DNA from: Symmetrospora coprosmae
Taxonomy: Eukaryota; Basidiomycota; Cystobasidiomycetes; Symmetrosporaceae
Direction: 5' to 3'
Assembly (NCBI GenBank): GCA_008802785.1
Contig: VUYT01000062.1
Coordinates: 1 to 39,030 of the forward strand
Length of the DNA stretch: 39,030 bases
Shown: piece after piece, positions 10,801 through 20,867 of the stretch
How the letters are laid out: every line of letters begins with the position of its first letter
Position numbering within the stretch: the first letter of the stretch is position 1
Notes under the pieces: model-generated
Told to the model about the DNA's origin: nothing
Database searches by the model: none
Seen by the model: only the letters and a program-made list of their open reading frames with translations
Made by a program: the position numbers and the translations under genes

Positions 10801-11258
10801 TAGTCTGTCTCCTCCTCCTCCTCGTGCATCGACGTGCGGTTGTCGCCATTGCGCCGGGACGATGATGTGCGCCCCTGCGCTTCGTCGAGCGAGCCAGTGG
10901 GCGAGCTCGAGCGGAACGACAGGCTGCTGCCTGGGCGGGTGCTGTTCCCTCCCCTCTCACTGGCTCTGTCTCTGTCTCTATCCCTCTGCCGCTCTTCTCG
11001 CTGTATAGCCTGTGCAAGGCGGGCTGCTCTCCCATCTCCTCCTGCTGATGCTGCCCCGCTTCGAGAGGATCCCTGTTCCTGCTCCTGAGGCTGCTTGGCA
11101 GGACGACGCACGCTCCGAGCTGGACGATGTGGTGGTGGTGGTGCATGTGCATTGCTCAGTGGCTGCCCTCTGGAATCCTGCATGCCGTCCCCATATCCTC
11201 CGTGATGCTGCTGCTCGAACTGCGCCTGCCAGTGGCGCCCATTCGACGCTGGCGGCAT
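7808..11258 (-). CDS. SEC8: Exocyst complex subunit Sec8 (EXOC4)
   Basis: Five exons (9894-11258, 9718-9820, 9042-9636, 8607-8982, 7808-8542) give 1057 residues. Sec8 is part of the octameric exocyst that tethers secretory vesicles to the plasma membrane at growth sites. The first 270 residues are low complexity and disordered-looking. A coiled-coil Sec8 N-terminal domain follows (about 280-480), with YHSFDASVSSYNGLLANL, a long Glu/Arg-rich helix, and the hallmark VSQEALMLEFLTEELHNHLY split over the first splice junction. Later segments such as SYIEAILESLAYLGKL and LLHDYLIDE also fit the family. The protein ends soon after HRMLVPPNAFALESLVNP, in a Pro/Ser-rich tail. The C-terminal helical-bundle region usual for Sec8 is not visible, although total length is normal because of the long N-terminus. 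The intron at 8983-9041 has a weak GTACGA donor and a good CTAAC branch site. Confidence 0.85.
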
Positions 11259-11320
11259 GGCTGCGACGACGACGACGACGACGCAATCCTCAAGCCTGTG
11301 CGCAGTCCTGCCCTCTTCCG

Positions 11321-11340
11321 CTCTCTCTCTCTCTCTCTCT
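11321..11340. repeat. (CT)10 microsatellite
   Basis: A perfect CT dinucleotide run in the SEC8 upstream or leader region. On the SEC8 sense strand it reads as a GA tract about 60 bases before the chosen ATG. Confidence 0.9.
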
Positions 11341-11398
11341 GTCCCCAATCCTCCTGCTTGCTATGCTTGCTGTGTATATACTGAGCAGAGGAGACCCG

Positions 11399-11423
11399 CG
11401 TCACCGTCACCGTCGCCGTCACC

Positions 11424-11456
<33 letters not shown>

Positions 11457-11458
11457 AT
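11399..11458. repeat. Hexanucleotide array of ACCGTC/GCCGTC units
   Basis: About nine tandem six-base units alternate between CACCGT and CGCCGT types (fifth base A or G). Because the unit is six bases, all frames through it stay open, which creates spurious Thr/Val/Ala-repeat open frames. It lies between the two divergent genes. Confidence 0.85.
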
Positions 11459-11800
11459 CTTCTTGCTCTCGCCGACACCGAGAGCATCGTATATATTAGC
11501 AGGGACCGACCTCTGAAGCAATGCGCAGATCACTGCGACAGCTCGCTTCATCGCAGCAGCAATGGCGCCAGCCAGCTCATCCATGCTGGTGTGTCACAGC
11601 AGCCCCCCGACCTCGGCCAGAGCCATCCAGCCTGGTTCAGCAGCAGCAGAGACCGCAGAGACAGCAAAGCCGTACGCGCGAGCCTCCCCAACATCCTGTA
11701 GAGCCCTCATGCTGATGCGCACATGCCTCAAATGTACCAGGCTCCTTCGCCTCTGCACCTCTGCCGCCGCCTCTCCGGCACCCTCCGTCCGCTTCTACGT

Positions 11801-11826
11801 CCACATCCACATCCACATCCACATCC
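11801..11826. repeat. CCACAT hexamer array
   Basis: Just over four CCACAT units lie 34 bases before the ICP55 ATG. In the ICP55 frame they would encode Ser-Thr repeats, and in another frame His-Ile repeats. Copy number changes here keep the frame. Confidence 0.85.
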
Positions 11827-11859
11827 GCCTCTTCCCTTCCTCGATCTAGCCCCACCTCA

Positions 11860-13584
11860 ATGCAGCCACGCGGCTATGGCCAACCTCTTCCCTCCACACA
11901 TCCACACCTCCTCTCGGCCGGCGAGCTCACGCCCGGCATCTCGCGCGCAGAGTACGCTTCCAGGCGGAAAAAGCTCATGGACAGCCTGCCAGAAGGGAGC
12001 ATTGTCGTATTGCCCGGGAATCGCCTGCAGTACTCTTCTGGGAGCATCTTTTACAAGTTCAGGCAGAACACAGACTTCTTTTACCTCACCGGGTGGGATG
12101 AGCAGGACTCGGCCATCATTCTTGGTGGGTGTAGCTCCGCGTCTCTCTCGAATGACGCACGTCTGACACACACAGGGATATGCAATCGTACACCGACGCA
12201 GAAAAGACGAGCTCGAGTCAGGGTTACAGGATGACATTCTTCTGCAGGAGTCGCGATGCCGAAGCTGAGCTCTGGGAAGGACCGCGCAACGGCCCAAATG
12301 GCGCAGTCGACATCTTTGGCGCCGACAATGTGCGCTTGCCCTGGCTTCTCTCTTCTGCAGCTGAAGCGCAGGCAGGCTGATGTGCGCAGACGATGAAATG
12401 CAGGCCGTGGACATCAGCCACTTCACCTCGCACCTCAAGGATCTGCTGACCTCGTCCAACACCAGCGGCCCCATCTATGTCGACCTGCCAGACACGCCTG
12501 GCGCGCCCTCCCGCGGGCCAAAAGGCGCGCGCACAGCCAAGACGATTGTCAATTTTCTCACGGGCAGCAGCTCGGGCGTCCGCCGGACCGCACTGGACCT
12601 GGGCCTGAGCAGCAAGAAGAGCGACTACGATGCGGTCGTCTCGCTGCTCAGCGGCAGCGGGGGAAGCAGCGGGCGGACGGTGCGGAGCCTGAGGGAGCAG
12701 GTCGAAAAGTGGCGCATCATCAAGAGCGAGGCCGAGGTGCGCGTCATGCGCCGCTGCGCCGACATATCTGCGAATGCGCACGCGCGCGTGATGCGGCTCG
12801 CGCAGGCGGACGGCAGCATGAGCGAGGAGACGCTCGTCGCCGAGTTCCAGTATGCGTGTGCACGGCAAGGCGCAGGTCGCGAGGCGTACATCCCCGTGTG
12901 CGCCGCGGGCGCCAACAGCACATATCTGCACTACACGGCCAACAACTGCGTACTGCAGGAGGACGACCTCGTCCTCCTCGACGCGGGGGCCGAGTACGCC
13001 GGGTACGCGAGCGACATCACGCGCACCTTCCCCGTCTCTGGCCGCTTCTCCGAGCCGCAGCGGGACCTGTACGCGGCCGTTCTGCGCACGCTCAAGGAGT
13101 GCACGGCGCTCTGCGCCCAGAGGCACGGAGTGAACCTGTACGATCTGCACGATGCGAGCCGCAGGATCCTCACGCGCGAGCTCAGGCAGATCGGCCTCGA
13201 TCTCGGCGCCAACGAGGCGCTCTTTGATCGCATCTACCCGCACTTTGTCGGGCACCCCGTCGGTCTCGACCTGCATGACTGTCCGACGTTCCAGCGGCAC
13301 ACCCGGCTGGAGGAAGGGAACGTGCTGGCTGTTGAGCCGGGCGTGATGTGAGTCGAGTGCGAGCTGGCCCTGGCGCAGTTCAGGAGCTGACGATAGCGTT
13401 TCTTCGATGCAGCATGCCCGACGACCCGCGGATACCGAAGCACTTCCGAGGGATAGCCATCAGGCTGGAGAATGACGTGCTTGTGGGCAAGGACGAGCCG
13501 ACCATCCTCTCTGTTGACGCGCCGATAGAGATTGTGGACGTAGAGGCGTGTTGTCAGAATCTGCTTGGGCCAATGAGCAGCTAG
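11860..13584 (+). CDS. ICP55: Xaa-Pro aminopeptidase, intermediate-cleaving peptidase 55 type
   Basis: Four exons (11860-12128, 12176-12329, 12404-13347, 13413-13584) give 512 residues. Icp55 removes one N-terminal residue from matrix proteins after presequence cleavage, stabilising them. The N-terminal aminopeptidase-P domain shows YGQPLPSTHPHLL, GELTPGI, FYKFRQNTDFFYLTGW and ELWEGPRNG. The C-terminal pita-bread domain carries the five dinuclear-metal ligands: D334 (LLDAG), D345 (SDITRTFP), H425 (VGHPVGLDLHD), E452 (VLAVEPG) and E475 (IRLENDVLV). The first donor (GTGTAG at 12129) is weak but is the only one that keeps frame. The chosen ATG begins directly at the mature-like MQPRGYGQPLP, so no mitochondrial presequence is included. 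One may lie upstream (see findings). It is divergent from SEC8. Confidence 0.88.
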
Positions 13585-14244
13585 TGGGCCGGTTCAGCCT
13601 GAGATCCCTCTCTGTTATGGTCCTCCCGCAACTTGTAGCCAAGTGCAGAGTCTTCCTCGACTCTTACGTGTGAATGCACCTTTCGCAAGCCTATACCTGG
13701 CGAGTCTTTGCCACATGCACCACAGCCAGCCAGCACGCGGACTGCCCCGGCCGTCCCGCTCTCGGTCGCATTGGCGTTGCATCTCTCCCTCCAATGAAAT
13801 GCAGCTGGGTCAGTGCGAATGTATGACAACAGAGAACGAACACGTTGACCTCGTCCATCCGTCGCTGTTTGTCCCCGTTGTACGGTTGCGGCCGCTGCTG
13901 CGTCGGCGGAACCGCTGCGGCTGCCCTCCTCTCCGCTTCCGAGTCGCAGCGCTGTCTTTGCGACGGCAGGCCCGCACGCACGACCAAAGCCTGTTGCGAC
14001 TGCGATTGCGATTGACTCTGACGAAGTGGACTGAGGTGCATCGCATCGCAGATCGCTGATCCTTCTCTCTCTTCGCTTCTCTCCTCTTCTCTTTTCATCC
14101 CATCCCATCCCATCCCATCATCCCCTCACCTCACCCTTAATCCGCCAGATCGTTACACCCCTCTGTACTCCCTCGCACATCATCCACGTCTAACCAGACA
14201 GACCCCACGTTCATTCTGATCTCATCTCATCCACCTAGTACAAC
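13585..14244. promoter_or_regulatory. Intergenic region upstream of GH5 endoglucanase
   Basis: Between the ICP55 stop and the GH5 start there is no convincing gene. The right half is a long pyrimidine-rich strand with a CATCC pentamer array, common in strongly expressed fungal promoters. Open frames on both strands are short and compositionally unlike proteins. Confidence 0.5.
14096..14118. repeat. CATCC pentamer array
   Basis: Four perfect CATCC units plus a partial one lie inside a TC-rich stretch about 130 bases before the GH5 start codon. Confidence 0.85.
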
Positions 14245-16296
14245 ATGGTCAAATCTACGGCATCGGTCGCTGCAGCTGTCGCCCTCCTCGCCGGCTCTGC
14301 TGCTGCGCAGGCTACAGCTGGACAGTGGGGCCAGTGGGTGGCACCTCCATCGAACCAATCAGACTCGATGTCGAGCTCGACTGATTCCACTCTGCGCTGA
14401 TGATCCAGGTGTGGCGGTAAAGGCTGGACCGGCCCCGTAGCCTGCCCTGCTGGGTGGAGCTGCCAGGCCAACGGAGAGTGGTATAGCCAGTGCCTTCAGG
14501 GAGCGCCTGCTACCTCGGCAAAGGTCACCACTACTTCCACCTCCAAGCCTGCCGTCCCTACTACCACCACCACAAAGGCCGCCGTCTCAAGCACCAAGCC
14601 CGCGTCCACCTCCATCGCACCTGCCACCACTTCAGCCGCCGCACCCGCACCTGCACCCGCAGCACCGGCCTCGGGCTTCCTCGCTGGCGTCAACCTCGCA
14701 GGCCTCGAGTTCGGATGCGAGGTGGGTTGTCGTGTCCAATCCTGTCTTGCTGGCTTCCAACTCGGCCTGATGCATTCCGTCTCCGCACCCGCACCCGCAG
14801 GTCTGGGGATGGTGCAGCGGCAGCCCGCAGAGCCCGCCCCTCGACCAGATCGCGCACTTTGCAGCGCAGGGCGTCAACTCGTTCCGCATTCCTTTCGGGT
14901 GCGTCTTCCGTTTCGACGTGTCGGCTTCCACGGTGTCGTATACGACAGGCTGATGCAAATCTCGAGATGCAACACAGATGGCAGTACATGACGCCTACCA
15001 TCGGCGGAGCACTCGACGCTGGCTTCTTCGCCAAGTATGACGTCGTCGTCCAGGCCGCCCTCAAGGCTTCCACCGCGCCTTATGTCATCCTGGACCTGCA
15101 CAAGTAAGCGACAGACCCGCACTGAGACAGCAACAAGCCTAGCTACATGGCACTGACAGTCTCTACACTTGACGCACAACAGCTACGGCCGCGTCCAGTC
15201 CGGCGTCGTGGGCAAGGACGGGCCATCGACCGCAGCCTTCGCCTCGTTGTGGAGCGCGCTCGCCAAGAAGTACGCCTCCAACTCGAAGATCATCTTTGGC
15301 CTCATGAACGAGCCGCACGACATGGACACCAACGGCTTCAAGAGCTCGCTCCAGGAGGCCGTCAACGCCATCCGCGCCGCGGGCGCAAAGACGCAGATGA
15401 TCCTCCTGCCCGGAACGGACTGGACGCACGCATCGAGCTTCCTCGGCACCAACAAGGCTGCCCTCTCCGCCATCACTGACCCGGCGGGAGGCAAGTCGCT
15501 CCTCATCTACGACTTCCACCAGTACCTGGACCAGGACGGTTCGGGAACCAACCGGTGCGTGACGTGACGGGGTTTGCTGATTGAACCTCTGGAGAGTAGG
15601 GCTGATGCCTACTGTTCACCCTGGCTGATACTAACCTGCTTGCCTTGCTTGCTGCAGGGAGTGTGTGAGTACCTTGGAAGTTCCCCAGCGGCCAGAGAGC
15701 AGGGTCGCGCTGACACAGACACGCCGCTCTGTCACGCAGGTCACCGACCGAGCCGACCTCTGGGCGCCTATCGCCGCGGACCTCCGACGAGACGGCCGCA
15801 AGGCAATGATCACTGAGATCGGTGGTGGTGAGTCTAGGGCCCGTGCTGGTTCTCCGCTTCTAATAGAAGGGGTTCCAAATGCTGACTTCCCCTTCGCCCT
15901 CACTTGCGCCCAGCATCGACCGACTCGTGCATCAGGTACTTGAAGAGCGCTCTGACCCTCATCAAAGCCAACTCCGACAGTCTGATTGGCGTTAATGCTT
16001 GGGCAAGTAGCGTCTCTGCTGTCGTGTTCATCCGTAGCGCATCGACTGACATTTCTTTTTTCGGGCAGTCCGCTGGCGCCTTCAACCAAGGCTACGAGCT
16101 CTCGCTCACCCCGGCCAACGGTGTCGACACTGTAAGCCGACACATGCATGGCGTCCTCTGTGGGAGCCGCTACTGATTGTCTCATGTATCCCTCGTCTCC
16201 TCTCAGCCCATCTGGGCTCAGGCGATCCGACCGGCCCTCCTCGGCAGCGGCGGCAAGGCCAAGCGCCACGAGAAGGCCCGTCTCGCGCAGCACTGA
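14245..16296 (+). CDS. Secreted GH5 endo-beta-1,4-glucanase with N-terminal CBM1
   Basis: Ten exons (14245-14333, 14409-14721, 14801-14898, 14978-15103, 15183-15554, 15658-15664, 15740-15827, 15914-16002, 16069-16131, 16207-16296) give 444 residues. A signal peptide (about 1-21, Ala/Leu-rich, ending SAAAQ) precedes a fungal cellulose-binding CBM1 (about 27-59, with QWGQCGGKGWTGP and four cysteines). A Ser/Thr/Pro/Ala linker and a GH5 subfamily-5-like catalytic domain follow. The acid/base is E252 in FGLMNEPHD and the nucleophile is E361 in ITEIGG. Other GH5 marks are NSFRIPFGW, LDLHNYGR and DFHQYLDQDGSGTN. It should cut internal bonds in cellulose outside the cell. Exon 6 is only 7 nt, and the intron at 16003-16068 uses a GC donor (GCAAGT). 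Both are needed to restore TNRECVTDRADLW and NAWSAGAFNQGY. A basic tail ends the protein. Confidence 0.94.
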
Positions 16297-16626
16297 GCGC
16301 ACTTCCGGCAGATTCTCCTATGCTACGAGCGCGCTCGGCCGCGCTTGGTGTCGTATCGCAGTGTCTTTCCCTCTTCTTTCGCCCAGACTCGACGTCTGCT
16401 AGGTCTTTCGCAAAAACAGATGGGGATACGCACCCTTCGCTTTCGCTTTCGCTGGTCGTGATTGTCCGTGCACTGTCTAGGACGTGCTCTGCAATGCCAC
16501 TTTGCCCTCCTCAGACCCGATGACTTTGCGTGGCCGGGATGCTCCAGCCAGACATGTCTTCGGAGGATGAGGCCGGGTCGCATCTTGCCCTCCTGATATA
16601 CACCCACGCTACGTGCTCCCGATGGA
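16297..16626. other. Short intergenic region
   Basis: This holds the GH5 3' flank and the promoter of the following hydrolase. An ATG at 16555 opens a frame different from the hydrolase's and has no recognisable protein features. Nothing else is supported here. Confidence 0.5.
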
Positions 16627-17662
16627 ATGCCTCGCACCTCGCGCATACCCTGGGAAGAGGTCTTCGTTACGAGCGCGAATGGCGCGTCCATCCAGACGCT
16701 CTTTGCAGACTGCTGCGCCGAGACAGAGAGCTCCTCGCCATCGTCATCATCGCCGCCGCCAACGACGACGAGACTAGCTTTCATCGCGCATCCTCTGGGC
16801 CGGCTCGGCGGCTCATTCAACGATAATGTCGTGCGGGCGCTCGCTGAGCGGCTGTATGGTCGGGCACATGGGTTCAGCATAGTGCTGATGAACGCCCGTG
16901 GGGTGGGCGCGTCCAGCGGGAGTCCGTCCTTTTCGTGGGTTGGCAAAGTACACGGTAACTACACATAGAAGGTCGGCGACTGAGCTTGAGGAGGAGCATC
17001 GCAGCGCCATCCCCGAAGCTGAAGACTACGAGAGCGTCGTGCGTTACTATGTCGACCGAGCATTCCCCACGTCGTCAGGGACCTCAACGGGCTCCCCGCC
17101 GGCGGGCTCACCGCGCACACTGGACCTCCTCCTCTGCGGCTATTCGGCAGGCTCCCTGTCCGCCTCTCGCTGCTTCCACGACTCGCCGCCGCCGCCGTCT
17201 GCAAGCTGCTTCTCTGGCGTCCGCGTCCGCATCCGACACGTCTTGGTGTCGTACCCGCTCAGCGTGCTGTGGGCGCTCACGTCCCTGCGCGCGGGGCCTT
17301 TCACCTCTGCTCTGGGGCGACTGGTCGCGAGGACTGCCCGTCCTGACTCCCACGACGACAACGACGGGGGTATCGCAGGAGGAGCAAAGCAAGACGCCGT
17401 GCTGAGCGTGCGGGGGACTGCGGACCAGTTTACGGGCGATGCCAAGTATCGAGCGTGGGAGGCGCGTCTGCGGGGCATGAGCGGCAGCGCGGTGCCTTCC
17501 AGTATTAATGCGGATGGCGGTCCCGGGCCACAGTCACAGTCGCAAGGTGGGACCACGTTCGCCAGCGTCGCAGTGCAGGGCGCGGACCACTTCTGGAGCG
17601 ATGCGGGGCATAGGATGCAGCTGCTCGATGCTGTCGACGAGTGGCTGCGGTCGACCGAGTGA
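16627..17662 (+). CDS. Alpha/beta hydrolase (COG2945-like)
   Basis: The model uses two exons, 16627-16934 and 16972-17662, for 332 residues. The fold signatures are clear: an N-terminal AHPLGRLGGSFNDNVVRAL, then NARGVGASSG (a conserved strand-turn in this branch), the nucleophile elbow CGYSAGS with S161, and GADHFW with the catalytic H309. D254 in RGTADQF is a good candidate for the acid. Members of this branch are soluble hydrolases of unknown substrate found in bacteria and fungi. The proposed intron is only 37 nt (34 if the acceptor three bases upstream is used). That is much shorter than others here, but it is the split that keeps frame and gives a family-like SGSPSFSSATELE. There is no signal peptide, so it is probably cytosolic. 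Substrate and role are unknown. Confidence 0.78.
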
Positions 17663-18068
17663 ACCGGGTGCGTTCGAATAGGAGCAGGCTGTGACGAGAG
17701 AGTGTGTGCACAAAACTACTGCTGTAGTGCAGGGTCATGTCGCTGTAGCCTATACACAGTACTGTCACACTGCATTGCCACCGAAGACGTCTCCTCCCTC
17801 TGTTCAGAGCATGGATGGGTTCGCTCTGCTCCACTCGGTCGAGACAGCAACGGCATCAGCAACAGCATCAGCGTGGCATAGCAGCAGTCAGTCAGTCCAT
17901 GCGCAGCCCTGCGCTCGCATTGTCTTGCTGCTCTCCTCCTGAACGAGTCGGGCGCCTGACGCGTGCGTGCATGACGCTTCCCCATCTATCCAGGCACCAA
18001 CACCGTCCAGACCATCCAATAGCTCACAGCATATCAGACACCCGCTCGCTCACAGAGAGTCATTCACC
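17663..18068. other. Intergenic region upstream of CSN2
   Basis: About 400 bases with scattered CAGCA/CAGT simple-sequence stretches and a C-rich part just before the CSN2 ATG. No gene or RNA is recognisable. Confidence 0.45.
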
Positions 18069-20214
18069 ATGTCCGACGAAGAGTGAGTGCTGTTCTTCGG
18101 GCATATGCTGCTGCTGCCTCTGCCCGCTAGAACGGCCCCCAGGCGGCTGACGTGCATGACGGGGCCACCCACCCATCGGGACGCGCTCAGATTCATGATG
18201 GAAGAAGGGGACGACTTGTGAGTGCGCGCGGATGGGAATTGGGGACACTGGACTGCCTCGGACTGGCAAGCTAAGCCGTGCCCTGCTCCCTGCTCAATAT
18301 TCCATGTACGTGTCCGACTGCACACCCCTGCGACAGCGAGTACGAGGACGACGACGAGCAAGAGGAGGATGGCGATACAGACCTCGAGAACACGTACTAC
18401 ACGGCCAAATCGCTCAAGGAGGACGATCCGGATGCAGCCATCAAGAAATTCGAGGCTCTGCTCGAGCAGGAGCAGGAGAAGGGCGATTGGTGGGCTTGCT
18501 TGTCCTGTCTTCAGGAATCTGTTTTCGAAGACGGGCAGACGCGCTTACTGCCAACTTGCTCCCGCACTTATTCAGGGGCTTCAAGGCGCTCAAGCAGCTC
18601 ACAAAGCTCACCTTCCGCATGCAGCGCTTCGAAGACTCGCTCCGGTACTACACGCGCCTGCTGCCCTACACAAAGACGGCCGTGACGCGCAACTATGCCG
18701 AGAAGAGCATCAACTCGATCCTCGACTACGTGTCGGCCTCGTCCGAGCTCGACACGGCGCTCATGCAGAAATTCTACGACAGCACCAACGTCTCGCTTGC
18801 CGAAGCAAAGAATGAGCGCCTGAGCATGAAGACGAATCTCAAGCTTGCGAAACTCTGGCTCGACCGCAAGGAGTATGCCCTCCTGCAGCGCATCCTCGCC
18901 GATCTCCGCGCCACCATTCGCCCAGAGGACCCAAATGCCGAAGAGGTCGACAACCAGCGCGGAACGCTCCTCCTCGAGATTCTCGCAATCGAGATCCAGA
19001 TGTACACCGAGACGAAGAACAACAAGAAACTCAGGGAGATCTACGACCAGACGCTCCAGGTCAAGTCGGCCATCCCGCACCCGCGGATCATGGGTGTTAT
19101 CCGAGAATGCGGGGGGAAGATGCACATGTCAGAGCGTGAGTCCCGTGCCAGCTTCTTCACGACCAGGTCCGGTCGCTCACCATCCGCCTTATCCCTTCGC
19201 CACACAACAGGAGAATGGGCAAAAGCGCTCAACGACTTCTTCGAAGCATTCAAGAACTACGACGAGGCCGGCTCGCCTCAGCGGACGCAGGTGCTCAAGT
19301 ACCTCGTCCTCGCCAACATGCTTATGGGGAGCGAGGTGGACCCATTCGATTCACAGGAGACTAAGCCGTGCGTCCAGCGCCGGTCTTGCCAGCCTTCACC
19401 ATGCCTATCATGCTGAACTACGCTTGCCCCGTCCGTCCCCGTAGGTACAAGAACGACCGGCAGATCCAGGCCATGACGGCGCTCGTTGCGGCATACCAGC
19501 GGCGTGAGGTGCACGAGGCCGAGAAGATCATCCGCGAGAATCGCTCGACCATCATGGATGATCCTTTCATCCGCGAGCACATTGACGCTGTCCTGCGAAG
19601 CTTGCGCACCCAGTGGATCCTGGACATCATCAAGCCATACTCGCGCATCGAGGTTTCCTACCTGGCCAGGGTGCGCGACTGTGGCACGTCCTCTGAGCCG
19701 GCTCGAGTGGACTGACCACGGCTGGCTGCATGCAATGCTTCCAGCAACTGAGCATCTCGATCGACGAGGTCGAGGACATTCTCGTGTCGCAGATCCTGGA
19801 CGGCAAGATCCGGGGTCAGATCGACCAGGTGTCGGGCAAGCTCGAGCTGGACAACCAGTGCGTTCCGCCTGCTCAAGCCCATAACTGCGCAGCACTCTGG
19901 CTTGACGTACTAACGGGAGGAATACGGGATACGCTTGCAGGAACGCCGTCGACTCGAAGCGCTACGCCTCCTTGGCGAGATGGTCCGACTCGCTCTCCAA
20001 GCTCCAGAGCTCGGTTCTCGCGAAAGCCGCGCAGAGCGGACCCGGCGCAGCGGCCGGCCCGGGACCGGGCGGCATGGCGGTCGGGTCGTCGTCGATGGGC
20101 ATGAGCATGCCGATTGGGATGGGTATGGGCGGCTTTGGGATCGCAGCGGGAGGGGGAGGGTATGGAGGAGCCGCGGGCGTGGCGGACATGCCGGGATACG
20201 GAGTCGGGTGGTGA
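18069..20214 (+). CDS. CSN2: COP9 signalosome subunit 2 (CSN2)
   Basis: Eight exons (18069-18082, 18191-18217, 18337-18489, 18576-19135, 19211-19367, 19445-19670, 19745-19857, 19941-20214) give 507 residues. CSN2 is a PCI-domain scaffold of the COP9 signalosome, the complex that removes NEDD8 from cullins. Family marks run in order: an acidic N-terminus ([10 protein letters not shown]), [18 protein letters not shown]-like helices, [34 protein letters not shown]-like [24 protein letters not shown], and the PCI winged helix with [20 protein letters not shown]. The first two exons are 14 and 27 nt and encode the acidic start, and together they restore the usual MSDEE opening. The last about 60 residues form a Gly/Met-rich tail ([15 protein letters not shown]) beyond the normal end of the family. 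Confidence 0.95.
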
Positions 20215-20867
20215 CTCCGCCCCTTCTGCACACCAGCCAGGCCCCGCTGGCGACTCGCAAGTAGACCTTCGATTTCAGCAGTCGTCCTTCCACAACAACA
20301 ACGCAAAGCAGTAGCAGCCGTGCAGAATCGTAAGTGTACCTTGTACCCTTACCCCCTTTGAGCACTAGTGTAGCATGCGACGGTGATACGGGTCTGACGG
20401 ATCCGAGACAGTATGTGGTGCGGGAGGCACTCTCACGACTGAGGGCGCCCTGCGTTCAGCGGGAACAGCTGACCTACTACCCGATCCAGCATGCGCATGA
20501 GATCTCGTGACGCCTGAGGGATGATACGATACGGGACTGCGTCGGAGTGGCTAGACTCAGCTGCCCCTCCCTTTGAAGAGATAATTCCAACGACAGCTGG
20601 CCGGATAACAATCGCTGGGCCTGTGGCTGTGCCTCTCCAGTTAACTGACACCTATCCCTCCCTCTAGGGCTATGTATGCCGACGAGGAGCAGCTCACTGG
20701 AGTGGCACAGACTACAAAAGCGCGAACAACGATGATGATCTCTCTCTGCTACACCTCTCCGCTTCAATATCAGTCATATCTGACAAGCTTGGCATCCGGT
20801 AAGCCTGACTTCTACCCGCGCTTACCACCTCCGACATTCCGCAAATCCTCCTCGTACGGAGTCCGAC
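20215..20867. other. Intergenic region CSN2 / unnamed 422-aa gene
   Basis: About 650 bases hold the CSN2 3' flank and the promoter of the next gene. Longer open frames are overlaps of neighbouring coding sequence. I see no repeat, RNA gene or known motif. Confidence 0.45.

Larger units (their letters stand above)
11259..11859. promoter_or_regulatory. Divergent promoter region SEC8 / ICP55 with simple repeats
   Basis: Six hundred bases separate divergent starts. They contain a (CT)10 run, a GC-rich hexamer array and a CCACAT array, annotated separately. A short peptide frame starting with an ATG at 11709 looks like a mitochondrial presequence and is discussed under findings. No independent gene is convincing. 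The plus-strand half is strongly pyrimidine-rich near the ICP55 start. Confidence 0.5.

Noticed and set aside
11257-11499. Open frame with Ser-Pro repeats across the hexamer array
   Set aside because: The six-base repeat keeps every frame open. There is no start context or domain, and the frame is an artefact of the repeat.
12224-13300. 358-codon open frame on the minus strand opposite ICP55
   Set aside because: It is the antisense of a GC-rich conserved gene, with Arg/Ala/Val-rich composition and no domain. The sense strand has all the catalytic residues.
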